This document shows positions 18,474 through 27,970 of a stretch of DNA of 64,000 nucleotides, one piece after another. The number at the start of each line of letters is the position of its first letter. Within the stretch, counting starts at the first letter, position 1. Both the position numbers and the translations under genes were made by a program. Source of the DNA: AP-15 sp963700195 (GTDB taxonomy: Bacteria > Pseudomonadota > Alphaproteobacteria > ATCC43930 > CGMCC-115725); NCBI GenBank assembly GCA_963700195.1, contig CAVOWQ010000031.1:369955-433954 (forward strand). The letters run 5' to 3'. Below the pieces are notes generated by a model, which worked only from the letters and a program-made list of their open reading frames with translations, made no database searches and was not told the DNA's origin.

Positions 18474-18933
18474 TTAAACTCGGTTCTTGCGGTTCAGCGC
18501 GGCGACGTCGAGCCGGTCCGGCTGCTGTGCTTCGTGCGGGTGCTCGGGTCCGGCAAAGACGCGCAGGTTCTTCATGACCCGGCGGCCGAGCGGGCCGCGC
18601 GGCACCATGCGCTCGACCGCCTTCATGATCACCCGCTCCGGGTGCTTGCCTTCGAGAATGGCGCCCTTGCTGCGCCCCTTGATGCCGCCCGGGATAACCG
18701 GTATGCCAATAGAAGATGTCGTCGGCACGCTTGTTGCCGGTCAGGTGGACCTTCTCGGCATTGACGACGATGATATTGTCGCCGCAATCCATGTGGGGCG
18801 TGAAGGAGGGCTTGTGCTTGCCGCGCAGCCGCATCGCGATGATCGAGGCAAGCCGGCCCAACACCAGACCGTCGGCATCGATCAGCAACCATTTCTTGTC
18901 GATGTCCGACGGTTTGGCGGAAAAGGTCTTCAT
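18474..18933 (-). CDS. rplM: 50S ribosomal protein L13 (one frame break)
   Basis: L13 is an early-assembly protein of the large subunit. The N-terminal MKTFSAKPSDIDKKWLLIDA, LGRLASIIAMRLRGKHKPSF and DIFYWHTGYPG read in one frame; the continuation GGIKGRSKGAILEGKHPERV and MVPRGPLGRRVMKNLRVFAG is in the next. The break is one extra G in the GGG run at 18691-18693. Without correction the frame runs on into rpsI and mimics an L13-S9 fusion. As rplM is essential this is almost surely a sequencing error. Confidence 0.95.
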
Positions 18934-19342
18934 CGGGATCAAGCCCGCTGCGGAAAGCGCGTGATTTAGGCAGTCAGCGAGTACGGGTCAAGCCAAAACC
19001 GTTGTAAACCAAGCCGTTTCTGCATGAGGTAGCTTATTACCGCAACCGCGTCCCGGCGAAAGAGGGTGTAATCCAATCCCGCCTTTTGAAGGAACGTGTT
19101 CGTTCGGGGGAGGTTCAACCTTAGGATGCCGGTGATCTTTGGAGATTTGGCAGACTCCGCCAGCAGATCGTGATTGCGATGGCTCGTGTAGAGCCGATCC
19201 CCTCCAACGTCGCATAGGGCCAAACCGCCAGCACCACCCGCGGATCGGTTGTCACGGGTCAAGCCCGTGGGCTGAAGGCCCGTGGGAATGCGAGAGGAAA
19301 ATTTGCCGGTTACATGTTTACGCGCGATTCCTTCACATGCTC
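18934..19342. other. intergenic region upstream of rplM
   Basis: About 410 bases that must hold the rplM-rpsI promoter. A 98-codon frame on the minus strand (18966-19262) has no recognisable family and no convincing ribosome-binding site, so I do not call it a gene. A hairpin CACGGGTCAAGCCCGTG (19253-19269) belongs to a repeat family also seen at 16604-16620. Confidence 0.5.
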
Positions 19343-19753
19343 TCAGCTGTCGGTATGCGGGACCCAGGGGATCCGGCCAAAGCTGATCCCCTCATCCGTG
19401 AGTTCTCGCGATTCTTCTTCGCTCGCCTCGCCGTAGATGCCGTGCGGATCGATCTCGCCATAGTGGATGCGCCGGGCTTCCTCGGCAAAGCGCTCGCCGA
19501 CGTAATCGCAATGGTTCTCGACCTGTCGGCGCATCTCGAGCAGCGCCGCGCGAAATTGTGCCGGTGAAATCGGCGGAGAGATCTCCCTCGAGCGGCCGAG
19601 GCGTGGCGCCATTACCGCTTTCTCGACCGCGGTTTGACCGCATTCGGGGCAGGCAATCTCGCCGGCCTTCTGCTGCGCCTCGAACCCGTCTCCGTCACGA
19701 AACCACCCTTCGAACTCGTGGCCATGAGCACAGCGCAACGTGAACAGGATCAT
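19343..19753 (-). CDS. DUF1178 family protein
   Basis: A 136-residue cytosolic protein of the DUF1178 family. The N-terminus MILFTLRCAHGHEFEGWFRD and the pair CPECGQTAVEKAVMAPRL resemble a small zinc ribbon with Cys8 and a later CxxC. The C-terminal EEARRIHYGEIDPHGIYGEA and SFGRIPWVPHTDS are also typical of the family. Molecular function is unknown. In alphaproteobacteria it often neighbours nitrilase and glutaredoxin genes; here those are about 1.2 kb away. The reading frame is intact. Confidence 0.88.
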   Translation of the reverse strand: MILFTLRCAHGHEFEGWFRDGDGFEAQQKAGEIACPECGQTAVEKAVMAPRLGRSREISPPISPAQFRAALLEMRRQVENHCDYVGERFAEEARRIHYGEIDPHGIYGEASEEESRELTDEGISFGRIPWVPHTDS

Positions 19754-19817
19754 CGAGGCAACCTCCTAGCCGGCAGTTGTACACCGGCCCGTCCGAGCTG
19801 TCCAAGTGTATGCCGAC

Positions 19818-20404
19818 ATGTCGATAAACAGTGAAATACGAGTGTCCTCCGCGCCAGCCTCTGCTTGGGTGAGACGATTCGTGCCGCTGATCAGACGCGG
19901 CGGCCGGGTGCTGGACCTCGCCGCGGGGAGCGGTCGGCATACCCGGCTTCTGCTCGATAGTGGCTTTGCGGTTTGCGCAGTCGACCGCGACATCTCGGCG
20001 CTATCGCCGCTGGCCGGAACCGGCTGCGAGGTGCGGCAGATCGACCTCGAGACCGGCAGATGCATGCGCGGTTCGGTGGCGGCTACGACGGAATAGTCGT
20101 GACCAATTACCTGCACCGGCCGCTGCTGCCGGCGCTCGCCCAAGCCCTCGCAGCCGGCGGGGTGCTGATCTACGAGACCTTCGCGCGCGGCAACGAGCGT
20201 TTCGGGCGGCCGCACAACCCCGATTTCCTCCTCCGCCCCGGCGAACTGCTCGACGCATTTGCGATCCTGACGGTTATCGCCTTTGAGCAGGGCGAAGTTT
20301 CGGCGCCGCGGCCCGCGGTCATTCAGCGCATCGCAGCGATCGCCGGCCCGCTCGGGCGCCTGCCGGAGACGGTCGCTTTGGACAACGGCATTCCAACGGA
20401 GTAA
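19818..20404 (+). CDS. class I SAM-dependent methyltransferase (one frame break)
   Basis: A small Rossmann-type methyltransferase. Motif I is RVLDLAAGSGRHTRLLLDSG with the following acidic AVDRD. After a break near 20060 the continuation GGYDGIVVTNYLHRPLLPAL, AAGGVLIYETFARGNERFGR and NPDFLLRPGELLDAF matches the TehB-like group. The total is about 195 residues. The start ATG 19818 is the most likely; GTG 19806 and ATG 19810 lie just before. The substrate is unknown. It is divergent from the DUF1178 gene. Confidence 0.8.
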
Positions 20405-20438
20405 CCTTCGACTATGCCCGAATGCTGCCGAACAACTG

Positions 20439-21008
20439 ATGTCGCTGGACGAATTTCTTGCTTGGGAGCACGAGCAGCCCGAACGTTACGAATACGCGGG
20501 CGGTGTTGCCACGATGATGACGGGGGGCTCGCTCGACCACTCGACAATCGCTTCCAATCTCTGGACCGCGCTGCGCGACAGCCTTCGCGGCAGCGCCTGT
20601 CGGGCCTTCCGTGGCGATACGAAAATAATCGCAAACAACTCGATACGTTATCCGGATTTGTCGGTGACCTGCACCCCGGTGCGTGGGGACGATGACACTG
20701 TCCTGCAGCCGGTTCTGGTGGTTGAGGTGGTATCGCCCAGCACCGAGCGAGAAGACCGTGGACGCAAGAAATTCGATTACTTCAGCACGTCCTCGATACA
20801 TCAATACGCTATCATTGAGCAGGATGCCCGGCGGGTCGACCTGTACACCCGGTCGGGCGATCGTTGGACGGACGAGATTATCGAGGGAGATGCCGTCCTG
20901 AGGCTCTCTTCGATCGGGGTCGAGATGAGCCTCGACACCGTCTACGAGGATACCGAGCTCGATGCTAATCGGCCGCGAGAGGACGGGCGGCAAGCTCCGG
21001 CCTTGTAA
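20439..21008 (+). CDS. Uma2 family endonuclease-like protein (DUF820)
   Basis: A 189-residue protein with the PD-(D/E)xK-like fold of the Uma2/DUF820 family. MSLDEFLAWEHEQPERYEYA is the family N-terminus. The acidic and Lys residues of the putative nuclease centre are in RYPDLSVTC, LVVEVVSPSTEREDRGRKK and the following FDYFSTSSIHQYAIIEQDAR. No member of this family in this context has a known target. The 3' end overlaps the nitrilase gene, which is convergent. The reading frame is intact. Confidence 0.85.
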   Translation: MSLDEFLAWEHEQPERYEYAGGVATMMTGGSLDHSTIASNLWTALRDSLRGSACRAFRGDTKIIANNSIRYPDLSVTCTPVRGDDDTVLQPVLVVEVVSPSTEREDRGRKKFDYFSTSSIHQYAIIEQDARRVDLYTRSGDRWTDEIIEGDAVLRLSSIGVEMSLDTVYEDTELDANRPREDGRQAPAL

Positions 21009-21844
21009 ACGGCCGGTCGTGCTGTAACGACGGGACCATGCGGCGCGCCTTGGGGATTGCCGCTGCGTCGATACGGGCGCTCACGATGCCGACCCCTTCC
21101 CCGGCATCGCCCAGTACCTCGCCCCACGGATCGACGATCAGCGAGTGGCCATAGGTCCGCCTGCCCTCGGCATGCTCGCCCCATTGCGCCGGGGCAAAGA
21201 CAAAGCACCCGTTCTCGATTGCCCGCGCCCGCATCAGCACATGCCAATGCGCCTTGCCGGTCGGCACCGTGAACGCGGAGGGAATCGCCAGGAAATCGGC
21301 GCCGGCCTGGGCTAGTGCGCGATACAGGTGCGGGAAGCGCAGATCGTAGCACACCGTCATCCCGAGAACGCCCCACGGCGTCTCGGCCAGCACCGCGCGG
21401 CTGCCCGGGCGGAAGGCGTTGCTTTCCCGGTAACTCTCGCCGCCGGCGAGATCGACATCGAACATGTGGATCTTGTCGTAGCGAGCCATGACAGCGCCGC
21501 TGGGATCGACGAGGTAGGAGCGGTTGGCGAGGCGCTGCTCGCCTTCCGCCGTCCCGGGTTCTCGCGACAGATCGACCGCAAGCGAGCCGATCAGCAGCCA
21601 AACCCCGGTCTCTTGCGCGACCTCGCGCAAGGCGGCGAGCACCGGATGGTTCGCCTCGTCACGCGCCTTTTCGCGGCGCAATTTGCCGACAGGCTCGGTG
21701 AGGCCGGTGTTCTCGGGTGTCATGACGAAATCGGCGCCGCCATCGCGCGCCCGACGCACGAGGTCGGAGACGACACGGATATTCGGCTCGTAGTCCCGCG
21801 CCGAGGTGAACTGAATGCAGGAAATACGTGAAGGCGCCGTTCAT
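20965..21844 (-). CDS. carbon-nitrogen hydrolase, nitrilase family (one frame break)
   Basis: A nitrilase-superfamily amidase. The Glu-Lys-Cys centre is seen as MTPENTG, RYDKIHMFDVDL and GMTVCYDLRFPHLY. HVLMRARAIENGCFVFAPAQ and GHSLIVDPWGEVL are also typical of the Nit1/Nit2-like omega-amidase or deaminated-glutathione amidase branch. The start ATG 21844 overlaps the grxC stop (ATGA). One extra base near 21826 separates MNGAFT from IQFTSARDYEPNIRVVSDLV. Pairing with a glutaredoxin gene fits a role in repair of deaminated glutathione, which is inferred. Confidence 0.88.
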
Positions 21845-22104
21845 TTCGCGCTCCCGAGTTTTGCGTCGAGTTCACCGGCGCGGTCGAGCGCGACCAATTC
21901 GTCGGAGCCCCCGATGTGCTCGCCGTTGATGAAGATCTGCGGTACGGACGTACGCCCGCCAGCGCGTCGGATCATCTCGTCGCGTCGCGCCCGTTCCTCG
22001 ATGATATCGATTTCGGTGTAGGCGACGCCTTTGCGCTCCAACAGCGCGCGGGCACGCGCGCAGTAGGGGCAGAACATTGTCGTGTAAAGCTCGACCTCAG
22101 CCAT
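21841..22104 (-). CDS. grxC: glutaredoxin 3
   Basis: An 87-residue dithiol glutaredoxin with active site CPYC (residues 12-15). The glutathione-binding TSVPQIFINGEHIGGSDEL contains the cis-Pro, and the usual C-terminal helix follows. It reduces protein and glutathione mixed disulfides in the cytosol. Its stop overlaps the start of the nitrilase-family gene, so the two are probably co-expressed. The reading frame is intact. Confidence 0.95.
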   Translation of the reverse strand: MAEVELYTTMFCPYCARARALLERKGVAYTEIDIIEERARRDEMIRRAGGRTSVPQIFINGEHIGGSDELVALDRAGELDAKLGSAK

Positions 22105-22205
22105 TCCGGCGGGAACTCCAAGTTGGGATCGCGCGGACGCGCATGTTCTTCAATTAAGACGATCACGCTCAGGGTGCCAAGCCCCGGACCGGGCGCGCGC
22201 AGCGA

Positions 22206-22970
22206 CTATCCCCCGACCCGCAGCGCCCGGGCCAGTGTCAAGACCCCGACCGATGCGGCTCCCGCCCGCTTTAGCACGCGGGCGCACTCCTCGACCGTCG
22301 CCCCCGTCGTCATGACATCGTCGATAACCACCACCCGCTTCCCGGCAAAGCTGCGGCCGGCCTGGACCGCGAAGGCGCCGCGCACGTTGCGCTCGCGCGC
22401 CGCCGGTCCCAGATGGCCTTGCGACGGTGTGCGGCGGCGGCGAACCAGCCAGTCCGCCGCGACTTCCGGACCGCCGGCCGAGCGGATCGCCTGCGCCAAC
22501 AGCGCCGCCTGGTTGTAACGCCGCTGAAACAGGCGGGTCCAATGCAACGGCACCGGGACAAGCAGATCGGTATCGGCGAGGACCTCGCTACCGGTACGAT
22601 GCATCCAGCGCCCGAACGCCCCGGCTACATGGGTCCGGTCGCCATGCTTGAGCCCGAGGACCAGGTGGCGGCTGTGCTTGTCGTACCGCAGCACCGCCCG
22701 AGCCCTATCCCAGCTGCGCCGCTCGCTGGCGCAGGCCCCGCACATCGCACCCTCTCCCATCGGGTGCTCAAACGGGGCTCCGCAGGCGGCGCACCACGGT
22801 GGCGCAAAGAACGTGATCCCTCGCCAACACCGGCCGCACAGAGCATCGGGCTCGCCGATCGTTTCGCCGCACGCAAGACAGCGCGGCGGCAATACCCCGT
22901 CGACGACGGCTCTGCCGATCCGCCGCAAACGGCTGGAAGCCCAGCTGGCAAGAGTTGCCGATGCGTGCAT
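22206..22970 (-). CDS. comF: ComF family protein
   Basis: 254 residues. The N-terminal double zinc ribbon has CLACGETIGEPDALCGRCW and CAACGAPFEHPMGEGAMCG-type cysteine pairs. The C-terminal phosphoribosyltransferase domain carries the PRPP motif VVVIDDVMTTGATVEECARV. LLVPVPLHWTRLFQRRYNQA is the central family signature. ComF is needed for DNA uptake in competent bacteria, but most proteobacterial copies have no tested role. It is divergent from the downstream methyltransferase, with only 60 bases between them. The reading frame is intact. Confidence 0.92.
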   Translation of the reverse strand: MHASATLASWASSRLRRIGRAVVDGVLPPRCLACGETIGEPDALCGRCWRGITFFAPPWCAACGAPFEHPMGEGAMCGACASERRSWDRARAVLRYDKHSRHLVLGLKHGDRTHVAGAFGRWMHRTGSEVLADTDLLVPVPLHWTRLFQRRYNQAALLAQAIRSAGGPEVAADWLVRRRRTPSQGHLGPAARERNVRGAFAVQAGRSFAGKRVVVIDDVMTTGATVEECARVLKRAGAASVGVLTLARALRVGG

Positions 22971-23030
22971 CGATGCACATCATCAGGTAGTGGGCACTTT
23001 CGTCAACCCAGACCCGCAGATTTCGCCGCG

Positions 23031-23910
23031 ATGGCCCGATCCGACGACCTCCCATTGATGCTGTTCGATCGGCGCGCCCGTCGGCGGCACCGCGATCGTG
23101 CGGCACGCCGCGGCTGCGTCGAGTTCCTGCATATAGAAGTCGCCGATCGGCTGATCGAGCGACTCGACGACGTCAATCGGAAGTTTCGTGTGGCGCTCGA
23201 CCTCGGCGCGCACCACGGGGCCTTGTCACACGCCCTCGGCTGCCGACCGGGGATCGAATGGGCGGTAGCCGCCGATGGGTCCGTCGGCTTCCTGGCGCAA
23301 CTCAGCGGAATGCGAGTCGCCGCCGATCCCGATCTCATCCCGTTTCGCGACGGCAGCTTCGACCTCGTCGTCAGCATGCTGGAATTGCACTGGGCCGGCG
23401 ACCTGCCGGGCGCCCTCGTTCAGATCCGACGTGTCCTCAAACCAGGTGGCCTCTTTCTCGCGGCAATGTTGGGCGGCTCCACCCTTGTCGAGCTCCGCAC
23501 CGTGCTGATCGAGGCCGAGTTGATCGAAGAAGGAGGAGCGAGCCCGCGCGTATCGCCGGCCGCCGAGCTCGGCGATGTGGCGGGCCTTCTGCTGCGCACC
23601 GGTTTTGCGATGCCTGTCGCCGATGCCGAAAAGATCACGGTCACCTACCCCGACGCTCTGGCGCTGATGCGCGACCTGCGCGGCATGGGGGAAACCAACG
23701 CGCTGACGGCGCGCCGGCGCACACCGCTGCGCCGCGCCACCCTTGCCCGCGCCGCTCTGCTTTATACCGAGCGGTTCGGCTCTACCCGACGGCCGCATTC
23801 CGGCGACTTTCGAGATCCTGTTCCTGACCGGCTGGGCGCCGGGAGGCCCTCAATGCGGAATATGGAACAGGCGAGGCCAAAGCCCGACCAACCCGATAAA
23901 GATCAGGTAA
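23031..23910 (+). CDS. BioC/NDUFAF5-like SAM methyltransferase (one frame break)
   Basis: A class I methyltransferase resembling BioC and the complex I assembly factor NDUFAF5. The N-terminus LMLFDRRARRRHRDRAARRG is the family signature. Motif I is VALDLGAHHGALSHALG, the post-I region FRDGSFDLVVSMLELHWAGD, and LPGALVQIRRVLKPGGLFLA follows. After YTERFG one extra base (near 23785) hides the usual end DGRIPATFEILFLTGWAP. The corrected stop at 23910 overlaps the convergent DUF3096 gene by about 60 bases. Its role could be complex I assembly, by analogy only. Confidence 0.8.
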
Positions 23911-24008
23911 ATCGCGACAACGTAATTCAGAATACGCGGTATAAGAAGGATCAGTATGCCTGCGATCAGCGCGACCAGCGGTTGGATCACCAAAACGTCG
24001 AGTGTCAT
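23850..24008 (-). CDS. DUF3096 small membrane protein
   Basis: A protein of 52 residues starting MTLDVLVIQPLVALIAGILI, with two hydrophobic helices ending in LIFIGLVGLWPRLFHIPH. It matches the small DUF3096 family of inner-membrane proteins, which has no known function. It is convergent with the methyltransferase gene, whose corrected end it overlaps. The reading frame is intact. Confidence 0.75.
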   Translation of the reverse strand: MTLDVLVIQPLVALIAGILILLIPRILNYVVAIYLIFIGLVGLWPRLFHIPH

Positions 24009-24035
24009 CGGCGGATTCCTGAGTGGAGACAAATT

Positions 24036-24514
24036 GTGGGAGAAGATCTTACCGGCGGCTGCTTGTGCGGCGAGCGTACGCTACCGCATTACCGCCGCGC
24101 CCGTCGAGGCGCAGTACTGCCATTGCCGGATGTGCCAACGGGCGCATGGCGCGCCGGTGATTGCCTGGCTGACGGTGCCGCTCGACGCCTTCGCTGGTGA
24201 CGCTTGGCAACCCCGTCGCCTATCGTTCTTCGGCGAAGGCGTTCCGGCATTTCTGCGGCAGCTGCGGCACGCCGCTGACATGGCGCGAAGCCGACAACCC
24301 CCGGCTCGTCGATGTCAGCATCGGCAGCCTGGACAATCCCGAGGCCATCGCGCCAACGATGCACGTTTGGACCGATAGCCGGATCGCCTGGTTCGAGAGC
24401 GCCGATCATCTGCCCCGGTATCCGACAAACGACCGGCCCAAGACGGCTCCCGTGATCGCGTTGGGTCTCGGTTTCGCCGGCGACGGCGCTGGGATCCGTG
24501 GCGCGGCAATCTGA
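24036..24514 (+). CDS. GFA family protein (glutathione-dependent formaldehyde-activating fold; two frame breaks)
   Basis: A zinc-binding CENP-V/GFA fold of about 155 residues. The ordered pieces are LTGGCLCG (24048 on), SVRYRITAAPVEAQYCHCRM followed by CQRAHGAPVIAWLTVPLDAF, and then VAYRSSAKAFRHFCGSCGTP. They lie in successive frames, with breaks near 24075 and 24200. The zinc cysteines CxC, CxxC and CGSCG are all present. The chosen start is GTG 24036. The family name reflects one studied member; the substrate here is unknown. Confidence 0.8.
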
Positions 24515-24575
24515 GTATCGGTATTATCGCCTCCTTCCCTCCGGGCCTTGTCCATCCGTGCCAGCGACTGAGATT

Positions 24576-25699
24576 ATGACGGATCAGGATACGACAATCC
24601 GCCTACGGGAGGTGGCACGAGCGCGGTCACGGCCGCCCGAGGTCGACCCCGCAGAGCCCCGCCACAGGAAAAGGCCGGCGAGCCGCCGCCTGAAACCACG
24701 CCAGAGGCGCAGGACAGCGGGCGTTCGCAGTTATCGGCGGCGCGTGCTTCTCGTGCTCTCGTCGATCGCGCTGGCGCTCGCGCTGTACTGGGCGTCGGGC
24801 TATTTCGTCGCCTATACCGACGATGCCTATGTCACCTCCGATTTCGTCAACGTCGCTCCTTACATCAGCGGCCGAATCGTCAGCGTAAACATCGTCGACA
24901 ATCAGACCGTTGAAAAAGGCGAATTACTGGCGACGATCGATGCGACGCCTTTCCAGCTGGCGTTGAACGAGAGGCAGGCAAAAAAGACCGAAGCCGAGGC
25001 GCAGCTCGCGGTCGATCGAGACGTCATTGCCGCGACACAGGCGCAGCGCGACGATGCCGCGGCGAAGGAGCGGCTGGCGAGCGACAATGTGCGCCGGGCG
25101 ACGCCAATCACAGCCGCAGGCTTTTACTCCCGTCAGGGGCTCGACACCTTGACCGCCGAAGGAACAGGAGGCAAAGGCAGCTTTGGCCGATGCCGAGGCC
25201 GCTATCGCAAAAGCGCAGCAGACGCTGACCCTGCATCAGGCGACGGTCGCGGCGATCAGCTGCTGAAATCGCGTATTTGCAATGGCAGCTCGAGCAGACA
25301 AGGCTGCTCGCGCCGACCGACGGCACGATCACTCAACTCACCCTGCGGGTCGGCGACCAGGCAGTGGAGAACAAACCGCTGATCGGTCTGGTCGACGCGC
25401 ATGCCTGGCGGATCTACGCGAATTACAAGGAAAGCGTGATCCGCCATATGAAAGTCGGCCACACCGCCTGGGTCTGGCTCGACGCCTACCCATGGCATCT
25501 TCATCGCGCAACGATCCAGGGCATCGCCCGCGGGATCAGCCGGGAGCAGACCGATCGCAAACTGCTGCCTTATGTCGCGCCGACCACCGACTGGATCCGT
25601 CTGGAGCGGCGCTTTCCGGTGACCTTGGTATTGCAGGATCAGAGCCCGGATATCACGCTGCATATGGGCGCCGACGCACGCACGATCATCTTTTACTGA
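24576..25699 (+). CDS. HlyD/EmrA-type membrane-fusion protein (two frame breaks)
   Basis: The periplasmic adaptor of an efflux system. After a basic cytosolic stretch there is one N-terminal membrane anchor (VLLVLSSIALALALYWASGY), then YTDDAYVTSDFVNVAPYISG and the lipoyl half-motif IVDNQTVEKGELLATIDATP, a coiled hairpin, the second half LLAPTDGTITQLTLRVGDQA, and a beta-barrel end. Breaks near 25160 and 25262 fall in the hairpin; both are single-base and repairable. It is followed 8 bases later by a FUSC-type transporter, giving an AaeA-AaeB-like pair. Confidence 0.85.
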
Positions 25700-25707
25700 A
25701 GCTGACG

Positions 25708-26868
25708 ATGTTGCGCGGAATCACCGACGCGCTGAACACCGAATTCCGCTCGTTCGAGCTCGTGGAACCGCGCGGCACCGCGGCCCTCGCGGCAGTGCTG
25801 TCGGTGACTCTGGCGGTGTTGGCCGCGTTGCTGTTGCACTCCGACGAGCCCTGGTGGGCGGCGATTTCCGCCTGGATGGTGAACCGGTCCTCCTTGGCGG
25901 TCGCGCTGTCGCGCGGAGCAATGCGCATCATCGGCAGCGCCGTGGGTGCGGCGATCGCGGTGATTGTCATTGGGTTGTTCGTCTATCATCCGCTGCCATT
26001 CTGCCTGTGCCTGTTTGCGCTGGCCTGCGCCGGCCTGATCGGGTTCGCGATCTCGCGTCACGGCTATGCCTGGCTGATCGGAGCGATCACCGGCAATCTC
26101 GTGATGCTGATGGCTCTCGATCAGCCGCAGATCACGTTCACGATCGCCGTGAACCGTGTTGCCGAGGTAACGATCGGCACGACAGCGGCGCTGCTCGTCA
26201 CCCTTCTTGCTTCCTGACGACAGCGCCACCCCCAGTCCGGCTTCGACACCGCCAACGCCGCCGCCCTTGCTGTTCTGGACGCGGCGAAATGCCGCAGGAA
26301 TTCGAACGCTGGTTGCGCGAGATTTGGCCGTTGGTGTGGCACGCGTGCCGCGGCGGTCTCACCGTGATGCTGTTGCCCCTGCTGATGACTTGTTGGCTCC
26401 GCTCGGGCCCAGCAGCATGGCGGTGACCTCGGTCGCCGTATTGGCCGTCCCGACGACCGCGGTCATCGAGCCCGATGCACGGACAATCATCCAGCGCGCC
26501 CGTATTATCGTCTTGTGGGCTGCGCGCTCGGTGCATTGCTGGGTCTCTTCTGCCGTTCATTGGGTCGGCGCGAGCTTCCTTGTCTGGATGCTGCTGTTGA
26601 TGGCCGGAACCTGGCTCAGCTCGCAAATCCAATCGGGCGCCACCGGCATCGGCTATGTCGGGACCCAGGCTGGGCTCGCATTTCTGCTGAGCATGATCCA
26701 GGGCCAGGGCCCGCCCCTTTCTCCCACTCCGGGTCTCGACCGCTTCGCCGGAATAATGGCGGGACTGTCGGTGCTGCTCGTCATTACGATGGTGATCTCG
26801 TTGTTCCGCTTGACGACCACAGCCGGCGGCATCGGCGCGCGGCGATTGACAACCCGTCTCTGGCGACG
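25708..26868 (+). pseudogene. FUSC family (AaeB-like) efflux protein, several frame breaks
   Basis: A membrane transporter of the fusaric-acid-resistance/AaeB type. The first half reads cleanly to 26217, with paired hydrophobic helices (ISAWMVNRSSLAVALSRGAM, ALACAGLIGFAISRHGYAWL, ITGNLVMLMALDQPQITFTI). The second half continues in pieces: WPLVWHACRGGLTVMLLPLL, SSMAVTSVAVLAVPTTAVIE, ATGIGYVGTQAGLAFLLSMI and GLDRFAGIMAGLSVLLVITM. At least three breaks separate them. It may be real decay or clustered sequencing errors. It pairs with the HlyD gene upstream, suggesting export of an aromatic acid or a toxic compound. Confidence 0.65.
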
Positions 26869-26907
26869 GTGTGATCCGGGATCGAATCTCGCGCAACGGA
26901 GGGACAC

Positions 26908-27952
26908 TTGGCCAAGTACAGGATCGCGACGCCGACCGGCGCCAGCTTCACGACTGCCGGCGATTACGGATACGAGATGGAGGCGCTGACGCCGATCGAC
27001 GCCGAGATCTTCGAGGTTCGCCCGGGGTCCGAGGACGAGTTCGTCGCGGCCGCGCGCGACGCCGACGCGCTCTACGCCAAGGGGCGGCGGATCACCAAAA
27101 AGATGATCGACGGTCTGGACCGCTGCAAGATCATCGCGCTCGGCAGCGTCGGCGTCGACTCGGTCGATGTCGAGGCGGCCACCGAAAAGGGCATCCCGGT
27201 CACCAATTGCCCCGACACCTTTATCGACGAAGTCGCCGACCATGCGATGACGTTGATCCTCGCGAGCTTCCGGCGGCTCATCGTGCAGGACAGGCTGGTG
27301 CGCGAAGGGCGCTGGGCCGAGGGCCGGCCGATGCTGTCGAAGATCCCGCGCCTGATGGGCCTGACCTTGGGCCTCGTCTCGTTCGGCCACGTGGCGCGTG
27401 CGGTCGCGGCGCGGGCGAAGCCTTTCGGCGTGCACGTCATCGCCTACGACCCGTTCATCGAAGAGCTGGTCGCGATCGGCCATGGCGTCGAGCCGGTCAG
27501 CCTGCCCGAACTGTTGCAGCGCTCCGACATCATCTCGATGCACGCGCCGGCGACCGAAAGCGCCAACCGGCTGCTGCGCGAGGAGCATTTCCGCCAGATG
27601 AAGAAGACGGCGCTCTACATCAGCACCGGCCGCGGGCCGACGACCGACGAGGCGGCGCTGATCAAGGCGCTCGACGAGGGCTGGATCGCCGGCGCCGGGC
27701 TCGATGTGCTCGAACAGGAGCCGCCGGGCGACAACAACCCGCTCCTCAAGATGGACAACGTCATCCTGACCGCGCATGTCGCCTCGGCCTCGGCCCGGTT
27801 CGACCCGGCCCGGCGCCGCCGCGTCGGTCTCGAATTGTCGCTGGTGCTGAGCGGCAAATGGCCGATGTCCTGCGTCAACCCGTCGGTGCTCGCCAAAGAC
27901 GGACCTGCGGCGCTGGCAGCCGGTGTCGATGGAGCGCGGGCCGAATTCCTGA
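26908..27952 (+). CDS. D-2-hydroxyacid dehydrogenase (phosphoglycerate-dehydrogenase-like; one frame break)
   Basis: An NAD(P)-dependent 2-hydroxyacid dehydrogenase of about 347 residues. It has the substrate-binding VADHAMTLILASFRRLIVQ and a Rossmann loop in the form GLTLGLVSFGHVARAVAARA, where GLVSFGHVA stands for the usual GxGxxG. The catalytic Arg is in ALYISTGRGPTTDEAALIKA, the Glu in AGLDVLEQEPP, and the His probably in VILTAHVAS. The start is TTG 26908 behind GGAGG. One extra base near 27896 alters the last residues; the corrected stop is 27952. The substrate is unknown. Confidence 0.82.
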
Positions 27953-27970
27953 TCTCGACCGGAGGCCCGC

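Noticed and set aside
17932..18942. Apparent fusion of ribosomal proteins L13 and S9
   Set aside because: The joining part is out-of-frame rplM; a single extra G at 18691-18693 explains it, and both normal genes can be read separately.
18966..19262. A 98-codon gene upstream of rplM
   Set aside because: No recognisable family, no convincing ribosome-binding site, and it would occupy the rplM-rpsI promoter region.
22413..24200. A 595-residue protein joining several domains
   Set aside because: The first third is antisense to comF, the middle is the methyltransferase and the end is the GFA protein in a shifted frame; these are three genes.
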